From positions 1 to 64,000 of the forward strand of contig CAJXQX010000006.1 in NCBI GenBank assembly GCA_913058185.1: a stretch of 64,000 nucleotides of DNA, in the 5' to 3' direction. The notes under the pieces were generated by a model, which was not told the DNA's origin, ran no database searches, and saw only the letters and a program-made list of their open reading frames with translations. Below are positions 20,327-30,101 of this stretch, one piece after another (position 1 is the first letter of the stretch; each line of letters starts with the position of its first letter). The translations under genes and the position numbers were made by a program. Source of the DNA: an uncultured Verrucomicrobiota bacterium (lineage in GTDB: Bacteria > Verrucomicrobiota > Verrucomicrobiia > Opitutales > Opitutaceae).

Positions 20327-20896
20327 ATGGCCGACCAAAACGACGAAGTCCTCGATATTTTCACGCGCACCCGGGCACTGCAACAGGGACACTTTGTGCT
20401 AAGATCCGGACTCCACAGTGGTCATTTCTTCCAATGCGCCCAGGTCTGCCAGGATATGGCCGCAGTCACTCGTCTGACTGAGTTGATGCTACCCACCCTC
20501 AACGCGTTCGAATTCGATACCGTGCTCGCCCCCGCTATGGGTGGCTTGGTCATTGGCCAAGAAGTCGCCCGCCAAACGGGAAAACGTTACATTTTTGCCG
20601 AAAAAGTGGACGATCGGCTCGCGATTCGTCGGGGGTTCAAATTCTCCCCCGGTGAAAAAGTGTTGATCGTAGAAGATGTGATCACGCGCGGTGGTCGAGT
20701 GCAGGAGGCATTGGACCTCATCGCTCAAGGCGGTGGGACTGCCGTAGCCGTCGCATTGCTGGTCGATCGGAGCGAAGGAAAAGCCTCGTTCACCGTCCCT
20801 CACCTACCGCTGCTGCAAATGAGTTTCCCGACCTACGCGGCCGATAACTTACCCGCTGAGTTAGCGGCAGTTCCGGTCTCGAAGCCGGGGAGCTAA
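20327..20896 (+). CDS. pyrE: Orotate phosphoribosyltransferase
   Basis: MADQNDEVLDIFTRTRALQQGHFVLRSGLHSGHFFQ start at 20327; VLIVEDVITRGGRVQEA PRPP motif. Confidence 0.9.
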   Translation: MADQNDEVLDIFTRTRALQQGHFVLRSGLHSGHFFQCAQVCQDMAAVTRLTELMLPTLNAFEFDTVLAPAMGGLVIGQEVARQTGKRYIFAEKVDDRLAIRRGFKFSPGEKVLIVEDVITRGGRVQEALDLIAQGGGTAVAVALLVDRSEGKASFTVPHLPLLQMSFPTYAADNLPAELAAVPVSKPGS

Positions 20897-20923
20897 GGGC
20901 GACCGTTAAGGGATGTCGGGCGT
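20866..20923 (+). repeat. 58-nt direct repeat copy A overlapping the pyrE 3' end
   Basis: ggcagttccggtctcgaagccggggagctaagggcgaccgttaagggatgtcgggcgt; 53/58 identical to 21178..21235. Confidence 0.9.
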
Positions 20924-21092
20924 TCCTCCTTCGCCAAGGCTTCGGCGGACAAGAAAAGGCCAGATGAAAGGTGATACAGAACACGTTTGGGCTGCAAAAA
21001 TGTCATCGAGCGCTCTGTTACCGCAGGTCGATTCGCCTTCCGCCAGCACGCGAAACTCACCACAGCAAGATGCGTTCGGCGCGGCGGTTTAT

Positions 21093-21168
21093 GGTAGGGC
21101 GGTTTCGCCGAAACCGCCGGTTGCGGTGGGAGAGATGAAACAGCGCGCTCGGCGAGCACGCCCTACCT
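21093..21168. repeat. Palindrome-ended intergenic repeat
   Basis: ggtagggcggtttcgccga ... tcggcgagcacgccctacc imperfect terminal inverted repeats; related copy near 54878..54999. Confidence 0.75.
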
Positions 21169-21177
21169 ACTAGGCTA

Positions 21178-21235
21178 GGCAGTTCCAGTCTCGAAACCAG
21201 GGAGCTAAGGACGGCCGTTAAGGGATGTCGGGCGT
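21178..21235 (+). repeat. 58-nt direct repeat copy B (duplicated pyrE tail)
   Basis: ggcagttccagtctcgaaaccagggagctaaggacggccgttaagggatgtcgggcgt. Confidence 0.9.
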
Positions 21236-21322
21236 AAAGCCCGACCCACCCCCGAAAGGGTTACTTTATATTCTGGTGGGACCGGCTTTACGCCCGTCCG
21301 CCACTTACGGGTAAACCAGAAG

Positions 21323-22276
21323 CTAGAAGCCTTTTACTTTGAAGAGGCCGGTGATGCTTTCATTTTGGTGGATGCGCCTAATCGCTTCACCTAAAAGTGA
21401 GGCCACACTCAGCACCGTGATCGGCAATCCTTGAGGATCGACCGGGATCGAGTTGGTCGTAATCAACTCGTCAATGTATCCCAGTTTGAGTCGATCATAG
21501 GCCATCGGGCCCAAAAGCGCATGACTCACGGCCGCGCGCACACTGATCGCGCCATGCTCACGCATGGTCTTGGCGGCATTAACGAGCGTACCAGCGGTCT
21601 CGGTGATATCATCCACCAAGAGCACATTACGGCCTTCGACCTCACCGACTACATTGACTGATTCAACCGTCGTCGCACTGGTGCGTTTTTTCCACACCAT
21701 GCCGAGTTCCGCTCCCATCAGGGTGGCATAGGCGGCAGCCATTTTCATGCCGCCAACATCGGGCGAAACCACCACGAGGTTGTCGTTACGCATGTTGTTT
21801 TTCTCGACGTGGTCGAAAAAGACCGGTGAAGCGAAAAGATGATCCACTGGAATATCAAAGAAGCCCTGAATCTGTTGGGCATGCAGATCCATCGTGAGAA
21901 TCCGATTCGCGCCGGCTGCGACGATGAGATTGGCGACCAATTTAGCCGTGATCGGCACGCGGGGCTGATCTTTACGATCCTGGCGCGCGTAACCGTAAAA
22001 AGGGAGGACGGCGGTGATACGGTGAGCTGACGCTCGACGGGCCGCATCGATCATAATCAGCAGCTCCATCAGGTGATGGTTAGTCGGCGTGCAGGTCGAC
22101 TGCATGATAAACACGTCCTGACCACGCACATTCTCGTTGATCTTCACGAACGACTCACCGTCGGGGAAGCTACTGACGGTGGCTTCACCTAGGGGCACGC
22201 CGATCGAGGCACACATTTCTTCGGCTAAGGGCCGATTCGAATTACCGGCGAAAATCTTCAGACTGGGAGCGGTCAT
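21323..22276 (-). CDS. prs: Ribose-phosphate pyrophosphokinase
   Basis: 317 aa; FSFPDGE-like SSFPDGESFVKI, QSTCTPTNHHLMELLIMIDA, DLHAQQIQGFF, LVDDITETAGTL. Confidence 0.95.
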   Translation of the reverse strand: MTAPSLKIFAGNSNRPLAEEMCASIGVPLGEATVSSFPDGESFVKINENVRGQDVFIMQSTCTPTNHHLMELLIMIDAARRASAHRITAVLPFYGYARQDRKDQPRVPITAKLVANLIVAAGANRILTMDLHAQQIQGFFDIPVDHLFASPVFFDHVEKNNMRNDNLVVVSPDVGGMKMAAAYATLMGAELGMVWKKRTSATTVESVNVVGEVEGRNVLLVDDITETAGTLVNAAKTMREHGAISVRAAVSHALLGPMAYDRLKLGYIDELITTNSIPVDPQGLPITVLSVASLLGEAIRRIHQNESITGLFKVKGF

Positions 22277-22301
22277 TGGTTAGGGTATCGTGCCTGATCG
22301 T

Positions 22302-23360
22302 TCAATCGGCGGAAGTCTTTTTTAATATTTCGAGTTCACTAAAGAGTCCATCGACCTTTTTGAAGAGGTCTGGGAGGCGACGTTGGAGCACAACCAGACG
22401 CCGCTCCATGCGATAAGGCATGGCCGGCATACCGGAATATACCTTTCCGGGTTCGGAGATATTTGCCGTCAGACCACCTCGACCAGCGACTTGAGTGCCC
22501 TGGGCTACTCGAATGTGTCCGGCGGCTCCCGATTGGCCTCCCATGACAACGTAATCCTCGAGTGTGGTGCTACCCGCAATGCCTACTTGGGCGCACAGGA
22601 TGCAGTGACGCCCCACGACTACGTTGTGAGCGACTTGGACCTGATTGTCTATTTTGGTGCCCTCGCCTATCACGGTGCGACTGAATCGCGCCCGATCGAG
22701 CGTCGCATTCGCTCCGATTTCGACATCACTTTCGATCACAACGATTCCGATCTGCGGGACCTTGGCGTGTTTTCCCTCCACCACCTCGTAACCAAATCCG
22801 TCGGAGCCAACCACCACGCCACCATGTAAACGCACGCGATCGCCCAATTCACACGTCGTGGCCAAATGAGATCCCGCCGCGAGCCAACAATCTTGTCCGA
22901 TCACAGCCCCTCGCCCGACAAAGACCTGGGCCTGCAAGTGAGTGCGTTCGCCAATGATCGCATCGGCTTCAACCACACAGAGCGGGCCTACCGTCGCCGA
23001 AGCTGCGATCTTGGCAGATTCGCTTACTACGGCACTGGGGTGAACTCCCGCCTCGGGCCGAGGCCAAAGGGATTGCTCGATGCGAGCGCAAATCTGAGCC
23101 AACGCGGCCGAAGGATTCTCCACCAACAAAAAGCACTGCCTCTCCGCGGGCTCACCTTCATGATCAAGGGGCAAGAGCAACACCGAGGCTTTGCTCTCCG
23201 TGACCTGAGCTCGATACTTGGGATTCCCTAAAAAGGATATGTCACCTGGCTCAGCATCTCCCAGCGCCGCGATCCTCGTAACCGTTAAAGATTCATCGCC
23301 GCGAATTTGCTGAGGCTGAACTATGGCCTTCAGCGCTGTGACCGTAAACGAGGTATCCAT
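22302..23360 (-). CDS. lpxD: UDP-3-O-acylglucosamine N-acyltransferase
   Basis: 352 aa hexapeptide repeat protein; GSDGFGYEVVEGKHAKVPQIG motif. Confidence 0.92.
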   Translation of the reverse strand: MDTSFTVTALKAIVQPQQIRGDESLTVTRIAALGDAEPGDISFLGNPKYRAQVTESKASVLLLPLDHEGEPAERQCFLLVENPSAALAQICARIEQSLWPRPEAGVHPSAVVSESAKIAASATVGPLCVVEADAIIGERTHLQAQVFVGRGAVIGQDCWLAAGSHLATTCELGDRVRLHGGVVVGSDGFGYEVVEGKHAKVPQIGIVVIESDVEIGANATLDRARFSRTVIGEGTKIDNQVQVAHNVVVGRHCILCAQVGIAGSTTLEDYVVMGGQSGAAGHIRVAQGTQVAGRGGLTANISEPGKVYSGMPAMPYRMERRLVVLQRRLPDLFKKVDGLFSELEILKKTSAD

Positions 23361-23410
23361 TGTTATGGGGGATGGAGATCAGGAGGAACGCTGGCAATCC
23401 GTCATTGGAT

Positions 23411-23443
23411 AACAAAAAGCCCCGCCGAATCGGCGAGGCTTTG
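23411..23443 (-). terminator. Rho-independent terminator after ompH/skp-like gene
   Basis: aacaaaaagccccgccgaatcggcgaggctttg; stem followed by T-run on minus strand. Confidence 0.75.
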
Positions 23444-23465
23444 AAAATTAAATTTTAACTTCAGC

Positions 23466-24122
23466 TTAGTTGCTAGGGAACGCGACGGTTGGCGTATCGC
23501 CACCTTCCGTGCTGGCTGGGCCAGCAACCGGAGCGTCAGGAGCGTCGGCTGGCTTATTCTCATCGATCTTAGCGAGAACGGCGTCAGTGATCTCGAGGCT
23601 GTCTTCAGCAAAGAGCACGGCTGGCATTCCGAGTAGGGATGGGCCCGACTTGTCGAACAACAAGGTGATGCCTTGGCGTTTGGCGATCTCTTGAGCGACT
23701 TGGGAAATTTCATCCATGAGCAAGGTGCGGAAGTTCATGATACGCTGCTGGAGCGATTCGCGGCTGTTGGTCACAAGCGCGTTCATTTCCTGCTGCTTCT
23801 GCTGCATCTCTTGAACCTTAGTGCGGGCTTCGAGCTCGATTCCAGCTTTGGCCTCATCCTTGAGAACAGGATTATTGAGCTGTTCGGCGAGACTCTGAGC
23901 TGCTTGTTGCAATTCCAGTCCTTGGCCATTGAGGCGTTCGATTTCGGATTGCACACGCGCCTGCTCTTCTTGGAAGACCAGATTCTTCTCGGCCGTCTTA
24001 TAGTGGGCGTCGAAAAGACGGGCCATGTCTACGACACCGACCTTTAGCGATTGAGCCGATCCTGCTGCTGCGGTTAAAGCGAGAGCGAGGATAGCGATGA
24101 GGGGTTTCAAATTACTCTTCAT
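23466..24122 (-). CDS. OmpH/Skp-family periplasmic chaperone
   Basis: 218 aa; signal peptide; KVGVVDMARLFDAHYKTAEKN and coiled-coil; between lpxD and bamA. Confidence 0.88.
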   Translation of the reverse strand: MKSNLKPLIAILALALTAAAGSAQSLKVGVVDMARLFDAHYKTAEKNLVFQEEQARVQSEIERLNGQGLELQQAAQSLAEQLNNPVLKDEAKAGIELEARTKVQEMQQKQQEMNALVTNSRESLQQRIMNFRTLLMDEISQVAQEIAKRQGITLLFDKSGPSLLGMPAVLFAEDSLEITDAVLAKIDENKPADAPDAPVAGPASTEGGDTPTVAFPSN

Positions 24123-24149
24123 GATTGGTAAAAGGGTTAGACTACTAAA

Positions 24150-26507
24150 TTAGAAGCGGGTGCCGAAGGAAAAATTAAACTGATTTCCTTCATCATTATC
24201 ACCGTCAGACGTGAGAGGAATACCAAAATCGAGACTTAGTGGCGCACCTCCAACAAAGAGACGTAAGCCGACACCGAAGTTGTCGTTGTATTGCGAGGGG
24301 TTCAAATCGAACGCGTCTGCGTTGACGAATCCAGCATCATAGAAAATCGCGAATCGAATCGGTGCGACAACATCGGCGGTATACTCCAGCGTCAGCATAC
24401 CGTAGGAATTACCACCAATGGGCTCCAGATTGATACTATCCTTCGGTCCAACTTCGCGGAACTCGAACCCGCGCAGGGTGTAAGGACCACCGAGAAAGAA
24501 CTTCTCGAAGAACGGCACATCACTACTATCGCCATAGGCATCTGCGACGCCGGCGCGTAGGATAACCGAAAGCACCTGGGATTGGAACTCGAAGAGCGGA
24601 TACCACTGCGCACCGCGGAATTCCAACTTAAAGTAATCTGCATCGCCGGCGAACACTCCACCAGCTAGGTCAGTGCGAAGTTCAACGCGATTGCCACGGG
24701 TGGTATTGATAATCTTATCGCGCGTATCGCGCTCGAGAACAAATCCAAGTTTCGAGATGGCCTGCTCGCCTGCCAGAGAGCGGATAACCGCGGGAGCACT
24801 CGGCGCAATGTCGGTGATCTCAACGACCTGGTAGGAGTAGGACAGCTGCCCGTTAACCAATTCGAAGAGGCGTTTCCGCATGAAAACCTCACCACCCGTG
24901 CGGATTTCACTGTAGATCGCGCTGTTAAAGTCAGACGAGGTGCGGAAGAGTGTGAAGCCGGTCGAAAGACGTTTCTCGAACAACCAAGGCTCCTCAAACG
25001 AAAGCACCACTTCACTGGACTGGTCGCCCAATTGCATCCGCAGTCGGAATTTTTGCCCGTCACCCTGAAACAAGGAGCGACGATTGAAGATATCAAAATT
25101 CGATTGGCTGAACTCCGCGAAGATCACCGCACGTTCGAGCGAGCTGAAACCAGCTCCAAAGGTCAGATTACCGGTGCGGCCTTCCTGAACCGCTACCTTG
25201 AGGTTACGGCGTCCGGGGATGTTGGTTGATTCAGGGGCGACATTAACATCTTCGAAGAATCGGGTGTTATCCAAACGGAGTTTGGAAATCTCCATCCGAT
25301 TCATGTCGAAGGTCTCTCCCGGACCGAGCACGAGCTCGCGCAGAATTACGATGCTTTTGGTCTTATCGTTGCCTTCAATGCGGATCGATTCGACGTCGTA
25401 AGGAATATCTTCGTCGATGATGTATTTTAAATCGATATCACCGGTGTCGAGATTCGGGATCCGAAGCAGGGTCACCCGGGCATCGAGATGGCCTCCTCGG
25501 CCGTAGAATTCCTCAATTGTCTGAGCATCTTCATCGAGCTTCTCGGGCGAGAAAATCATGCCAGATTGTTGGCGCAGAGCGAAACGCAGCAGCTGTCCGG
25601 GAATTTTCTCCGATCCGGAGAGATCAATCTTACCAATTCGGTATTGGCGTCCTTCCTCGAGGTGAATGATGAGGTGGAGCTGTCCGGGTTGAGGGTAGTT
25701 ATACTCAATCTTCTCCGGAGGAATCGAGATATCCAAATAGCCCTCTTCACGGTAATAATCCCGCAGGAGATCAAGATCGTCTTCAAACTCGTCGTCTTTG
25801 AAGCGGCCAGTCCCAATCAGCCAAGACCAGAGGACATATTTCTTGGTCTCCATAACCTTACGCAGTTTGCGCTCCTTGATACTATCGTTACCGACAAAAG
25901 TGATGCTCTTGACCTTAACCCGATCACCCTCGCGGATGTGGAATACGATCGTGCCAAAGCCGGTCGAGCGGTCACGTTCGATTTCGTAATAGATCGAAAC
26001 CCGATTGTAGCCCTTCTTCTGGTAATACTCGCGAATCTTTTCCGAGTCTTCTTTAACCTGACGTTCGTCGAGGATGAGATTTTCCGCCGTCACGATCTCT
26101 TTCTGCAGGCGCCGGTCCTTCATGTTATCGTTGCCTTCGAAGATAACCGCCAGGACCCGGTAGCGAGGGGTGAGCTCGAAGAGGAGATTCACATTCCCAT
26201 TGGGAAGGGTCTCTCGCTTGACCTCGATAAACTCGAATAAGCCCGTCCGGTAAAGAGATCGGATATCACGATCAATCGAGACCTCATCGAGCGCGTCGTC
26301 CTCTCGGACCTGCATGTTGGCTCGAACGACCTGTTTACTGACATTGGTCGCGCCCAAAAACTGGAGCTCCACGTTCTCAACAATAGGCGCGCCGGCGGGC
26401 GAGCCAAAGGCTTGGGCAAGCGCAGACGAGCAGCTCCCGGAAAGCAGGGCTGCAATTGCGATGATACGGACGATCCGCGACAGCGGACTACGGTGTGTGA
26501 TTTTCAA
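24150..26507 (-). CDS. bamA: Outer membrane protein assembly factor BamA
   Basis: 785 aa; POTRA-like repeats and C-terminal beta-barrel with FGIPLTSDGDNDEGNQFNFSFGTRF. Confidence 0.93.
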   Translation of the reverse strand: MKITHRSPLSRIVRIIAIAALLSGSCSSALAQAFGSPAGAPIVENVELQFLGATNVSKQVVRANMQVREDDALDEVSIDRDIRSLYRTGLFEFIEVKRETLPNGNVNLLFELTPRYRVLAVIFEGNDNMKDRRLQKEIVTAENLILDERQVKEDSEKIREYYQKKGYNRVSIYYEIERDRSTGFGTIVFHIREGDRVKVKSITFVGNDSIKERKLRKVMETKKYVLWSWLIGTGRFKDDEFEDDLDLLRDYYREEGYLDISIPPEKIEYNYPQPGQLHLIIHLEEGRQYRIGKIDLSGSEKIPGQLLRFALRQQSGMIFSPEKLDEDAQTIEEFYGRGGHLDARVTLLRIPNLDTGDIDLKYIIDEDIPYDVESIRIEGNDKTKSIVILRELVLGPGETFDMNRMEISKLRLDNTRFFEDVNVAPESTNIPGRRNLKVAVQEGRTGNLTFGAGFSSLERAVIFAEFSQSNFDIFNRRSLFQGDGQKFRLRMQLGDQSSEVVLSFEEPWLFEKRLSTGFTLFRTSSDFNSAIYSEIRTGGEVFMRKRLFELVNGQLSYSYQVVEITDIAPSAPAVIRSLAGEQAISKLGFVLERDTRDKIINTTRGNRVELRTDLAGGVFAGDADYFKLEFRGAQWYPLFEFQSQVLSVILRAGVADAYGDSSDVPFFEKFFLGGPYTLRGFEFREVGPKDSINLEPIGGNSYGMLTLEYTADVVAPIRFAIFYDAGFVNADAFDLNPSQYNDNFGVGLRLFVGGAPLSLDFGIPLTSDGDNDEGNQFNFSFGTRF

Positions 26508-27921
26508 AACGAGTGATGTCTCGGAGGAACGTAAGCTTCAATTCTCCTACCGGTCCGTTTCGTTGCTTGGCAACGATTAAGTCGGCGGAGTCGGCTGCGA
26601 CTTGGAATTTTTCATCCGCATCGCGCGGACGAGCGAGCATTAAGACGACGTCGGCATCCTGCTCGATTGAGCCGGATTCACGTAGATCGGAGAGTTTGGG
26701 CGCACGGTTTTCTTTTTCCGCGGCACGGTTTAGCTGACTGAGCACGAGCACAGGGACATCCAATTCCTTGGCCAGTGCCTTCAAACCTCGAGAAATTTCC
26801 GCAACCTGCTGTTCGCGGGGAGTCTTAGGGTCGGTTGCGCTGAGTAACTGGAGGTAATCCACGATTATAAAACCCAGGGGATGACGGGCAGCTAGTCGAC
26901 GCGTCTTCGCACGTAACTCCATTATAGTCAATTGACTAGAGTCATCGATAAAGATCGGAGATTTGGATAATTCGTCGGCCGCCGTGACGAGATCTTTGTA
27001 TTCGTCGCCTCCGGGGCGCACGAAACCTTCCCGTAGTTTTTTCATGTTCACCCTGCCCCGTGAGCAAAGCATACGCATGCCGAGCTGAGCAGCACTCATT
27101 TCGAGTGAAAACACCAGCGTGGCGGCCGGCTCACCTCGACGAGGCAATGCGGCGGACTCCGCGATGTTGAGCGCCAGAGAAGTCTTACCCATGGAAGGTC
27201 GGGCAGCCAAAATGATCATTTCGGCCTTTTGGAACCCATAAGTCATGGCATCGAGTTCCTTGAACCCCGATGAAATCCCGGTGATCTCGCCCTTGTGGTG
27301 CATCATCTTGTCGATGACGACCCAGGCCTCCTTCGCTGTTTCCTTCATCGAGCGAGCTCCATCGCTCACCCGATCTTGAGTGACCGTAAAGATATCCTGC
27401 TCCAGCTTGTCGACGAACTCCTCGAGCCCGCCTTGATAGGCAAAACACTGCTCGACCGTCGACGTGCCGACCTTGATGAGTTCGCGCAACATGTAGAGCT
27501 CGCGCACTTTCTCGAGAAAGTAGTCGGTCTGGGCGGTCGTCGGGATGCGGCCACTGACCTGCATCAAATAAGCCACGCCACCGATCTCTTCCAACTGACC
27601 GGTGGTCTTAAGCTCCTCGGCCAATACTTCAATGGCAACGGGCGGAGCTTTTTGATAGAGCTCGATGAGCTTCTCATAAACGATCCGATTTGCCGCGACG
27701 TAGAAGGCCGCGGGGGGAAGTTTTTTCTCCAAACATTTCGCGATCGAATCCGAGCCATCCAACAAACAGCACGAGAGCAAATACTCCTCGGCTTCGACGG
27801 AATGTGGTGGCTGGCGGCCAATGCTCGGAGCATCCGTCATCGCCCCATTTCCACCGTTGGCAGAAGGGTTACGATTTCGACGAGAGTCGTTGCGGAAATC
27901 TGGAGGGGATTGATCCATCAA
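26488..27921 (-). CDS. dnaB: Replicative DNA helicase DnaB
   Basis: 477 aa; PPHSVEAEEYLLSCCLLD, AARPSMGKTSLALNIAE, VDYLQLLSA motifs. Confidence 0.95.
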   Translation of the reverse strand: MMDQSPPDFRNDSRRNRNPSANGGNGAMTDAPSIGRQPPHSVEAEEYLLSCCLLDGSDSIAKCLEKKLPPAAFYVAANRIVYEKLIELYQKAPPVAIEVLAEELKTTGQLEEIGGVAYLMQVSGRIPTTAQTDYFLEKVRELYMLRELIKVGTSTVEQCFAYQGGLEEFVDKLEQDIFTVTQDRVSDGARSMKETAKEAWVVIDKMMHHKGEITGISSGFKELDAMTYGFQKAEMIILAARPSMGKTSLALNIAESAALPRRGEPAATLVFSLEMSAAQLGMRMLCSRGRVNMKKLREGFVRPGGDEYKDLVTAADELSKSPIFIDDSSQLTIMELRAKTRRLAARHPLGFIIVDYLQLLSATDPKTPREQQVAEISRGLKALAKELDVPVLVLSQLNRAAEKENRAPKLSDLRESGSIEQDADVVLMLARPRDADEKFQVAADSADLIVAKQRNGPVGELKLTFLRDITRFENHTP

Positions 27922-28039
27922 GAGGAAACACTGATCGGAAGGATGCTGATCGACATTAGCAATCGGAGACCGGCGGAATCGGGGGAAAACTTGTTCCAGT
28001 TATTCACATCCCGGCAGGTCGAACGACGTAGATACAAAA

Positions 28040-28073
28040 ACAGCCGCGGATTTAAGATCCGCGGCTGTTCGCA
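28040..28073 (-). terminator. Rho-independent terminator downstream of rplI
   Basis: acagccgcggat-ttaag-atccgcggctgt perfect stem with T-run on minus strand. Confidence 0.8.
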
Positions 28074-28091
28074 AAAGGGATGTTAGATGAA

Positions 28092-28589
28092 TCAGGATTC
28101 GCTCGCTGCGGCCTCTTCTTCGGACTCTTCGATCGGATTTTCCGAAACGACGTCGAATGAGACTTCCACGCTGACGTCAGCGTGTAGCTTAATCTTGGAA
28201 GTGTGGTTACCCAACGCCTTCACCGGAGTGTAGAGGTGGACCTTCTTCTTATCGATTTCGATGCCCGCTTCGAGGATCTTCGCGTGGAGATCGGCGGCGG
28301 TGATCGCACCGAACATCTTACCGCCCTCACCCGTTTGCACGGCGAACGCGAGAGAAAGGGCTCCGAGCTTCTTGGCGAGCTCTTGAGCACCGTTTAATTC
28401 GGCTGCTTCACGCTCAGCGCGACGCTTGCACAGGGCATCGACACGCTTGCGATTGGCGACGGTCATGGGTGCGGCAAGTCCCCGGGGAAGGAGAAAATTG
28501 CGAGCATAACCGGCGCGGACTTTGACTTGGTCACCTTCGCCGCCGAGACCATCGACGGGTTGGAGGAGGAGAATTTCAGTGTTGGCCAT
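28092..28589 (-). CDS. rplI: 50S ribosomal protein L9
   Basis: 165 aa; LLQPVDGLGGEGDQVKVRAGYARNFLLPRGLA. Confidence 0.95.
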   Translation of the reverse strand: MANTEILLLQPVDGLGGEGDQVKVRAGYARNFLLPRGLAAPMTVANRKRVDALCKRRAEREAAELNGAQELAKKLGALSLAFAVQTGEGGKMFGAITAADLHAKILEAGIEIDKKKVHLYTPVKALGNHTSKIKLHADVSVEVSFDVVSENPIEESEEEAAASES

Positions 28590-28647
28590 GGAATAGAATG
28601 ATTTGGCGATTCAGTTTGATTATAGAAATGAGAGGTGACGAAACGGC

Positions 28648-29130
28648 CTAGAATGGCACGTCTTCATCGAGGTTGTCTTCAGCAGCCGCAGCGGGCGCTG
28701 GATTTGGCTGACGCGGAGGCGGAGAATTCCGTTCCGGCGAGCCACCACTAACAGGTGCGTCAGAGGGAGGAGCACCGCCACCGCCTTGATCGTCACCGCG
28801 GCTACCAATAAATTGGAAGTTCTCGAGGACGACAGACAGACGATTGCGCTTTTGACCGGTGGTTTTGTCTTCCCAGGAGTCAAACCGGAGGCGGCCTTCA
28901 ACGAAGAGCGGACGACCTTTGGTGCAATACTTGGAAATGACTTCGCCTTGGCGGCCCCATGCTTCCACGTCGATAAACGTGGTCTCTTCGCGCTGCTGAC
29001 CGGCGCCGTCTTTAAACGTGCGGTTAACCGCCAGACCGAACTGGCAGATAGACGAACCCTTAGGCGTGACCCGGAGTTCCGGGTCGCGAGTGAGGTTTCC
29101 GATGAGGAGGACGCGATTTAGATTGGCCAT
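28648..29130 (-). CDS. ssb: Single-stranded DNA-binding protein
   Basis: MANLNRVLLIGNLTRDPELRVTPKGSSIC; acidic tail DEDVPF. Confidence 0.95.
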   Translation of the reverse strand: MANLNRVLLIGNLTRDPELRVTPKGSSICQFGLAVNRTFKDGAGQQREETTFIDVEAWGRQGEVISKYCTKGRPLFVEGRLRFDSWEDKTTGQKRNRLSVVLENFQFIGSRGDDQGGGGAPPSDAPVSGGSPERNSPPPRQPNPAPAAAAEDNLDEDVPF

Positions 29131-29163
29131 GGGGTTTGGACGACCGAGATCAAGAGACAGCGA

Positions 29164-29457
29164 TTAAACGCTCTCGACGTAGGTGCGGTAGACGGTTCGG
29201 TTGAGGCGAAGACGCTCAGTCAGAGCGGCGGGAGCCGATCCGGGGCCGGAGAAGTGCACTTGCACGTAAACGCCGGCAGGGCGCTTAGGGTTGGTGACGC
29301 GAGCGAATTCGCGTTGGCCAAGATTCTCGATCTCGCCGACTTCACCTTCGACGGTGACAATTTCTTGCTTCACGTCTTCGAGGATTTTGTCGACGTCTTC
29401 GACTCCAGTGGTGTCGAGGATGAAGGTGGCGCGGTAGTTACGGTTGGTGGGATTCAT
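29164..29457 (-). CDS. rpsF: 30S ribosomal protein S6
   Basis: 97 aa; YRATFILDTTG...VYVQVHFSGPGSAPAALTERLRLNRTVYRTYV. Confidence 0.9.
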   Translation of the reverse strand: MNPTNRNYRATFILDTTGVEDVDKILEDVKQEIVTVEGEVGEIENLGQREFARVTNPKRPAGVYVQVHFSGPGSAPAALTERLRLNRTVYRTYVESV

Positions 29458-30037
29458 TTTGATCTCTGCGATTTAGAAGGTTCATGGCCTGTTCGGAGCC
29501 GCTGGTGATGAGCAGATCCAGGCCGGAAAGGTAGGTTTTGAGTTGTTGTTCGACTTGCATGCGTTGTTCAGAGGTGAACTTACCGAGGACAAAGTCTTTG
29601 AGATCCATCTGTGCGGGGTGCTTCGGACCGATGCCGAGGCGGAAACGCTGGAAGCCGTCGCCCAATTTGGCGATGACATCGGCTATCCCATTGTGGCCGC
29701 CGGCGGTGCCTCGGGTAGAGACCTTGATCAGACCCAGATCGATCGTGAGGTCATCGTAAACGAGAACAACGTGGGCGTTGGACACTTTGAAATAGCTAGC
29801 GAGTAGGCGGGCAGCTTGACCACTTTCGTTCATGAACGTCTGTGGTTTAGCCAATAACACGGGGTTTCCCGAAGGGTGATCCCAACGGGTAATCTCGGCC
29901 TTAAAAGTAGGCTCGGCCTTCCACGTCAGACCCTCACGGGTAGCTAACGTGTCCAGCACTCGCCAACCGAGGTTATGGCGTGTGTCCGCATATTCCCGTC
30001 CTGGATTTCCCAGACCGAGCACAAGCGTGATGGACAT
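29438..30037 (-). CDS. pth: Peptidyl-tRNA hydrolase
   Basis: LVLGLGNPGREYADTRHNLGW, KPQTFMNESGQA, GGHNGIADVI; start at MSITL (30037). Confidence 0.94.
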   Translation of the reverse strand: MSITLVLGLGNPGREYADTRHNLGWRVLDTLATREGLTWKAEPTFKAEITRWDHPSGNPVLLAKPQTFMNESGQAARLLASYFKVSNAHVVLVYDDLTIDLGLIKVSTRGTAGGHNGIADVIAKLGDGFQRFRLGIGPKHPAQMDLKDFVLGKFTSEQRMQVEQQLKTYLSGLDLLITSGSEQAMNLLNRRDQNESHQP

Positions 30038-30101
30038 AATACAAAGAACAAGCGACCTCAGTCGCAAAACGCAGCGTTAACACGCCGCGGCGGGAAATTG
30101 G

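Noticed and set aside
25488-26240. 250-aa plus-strand ORF opposite bamA
   Set aside because: Antisense shadow of a clearly coding gene; no recognisable domain.
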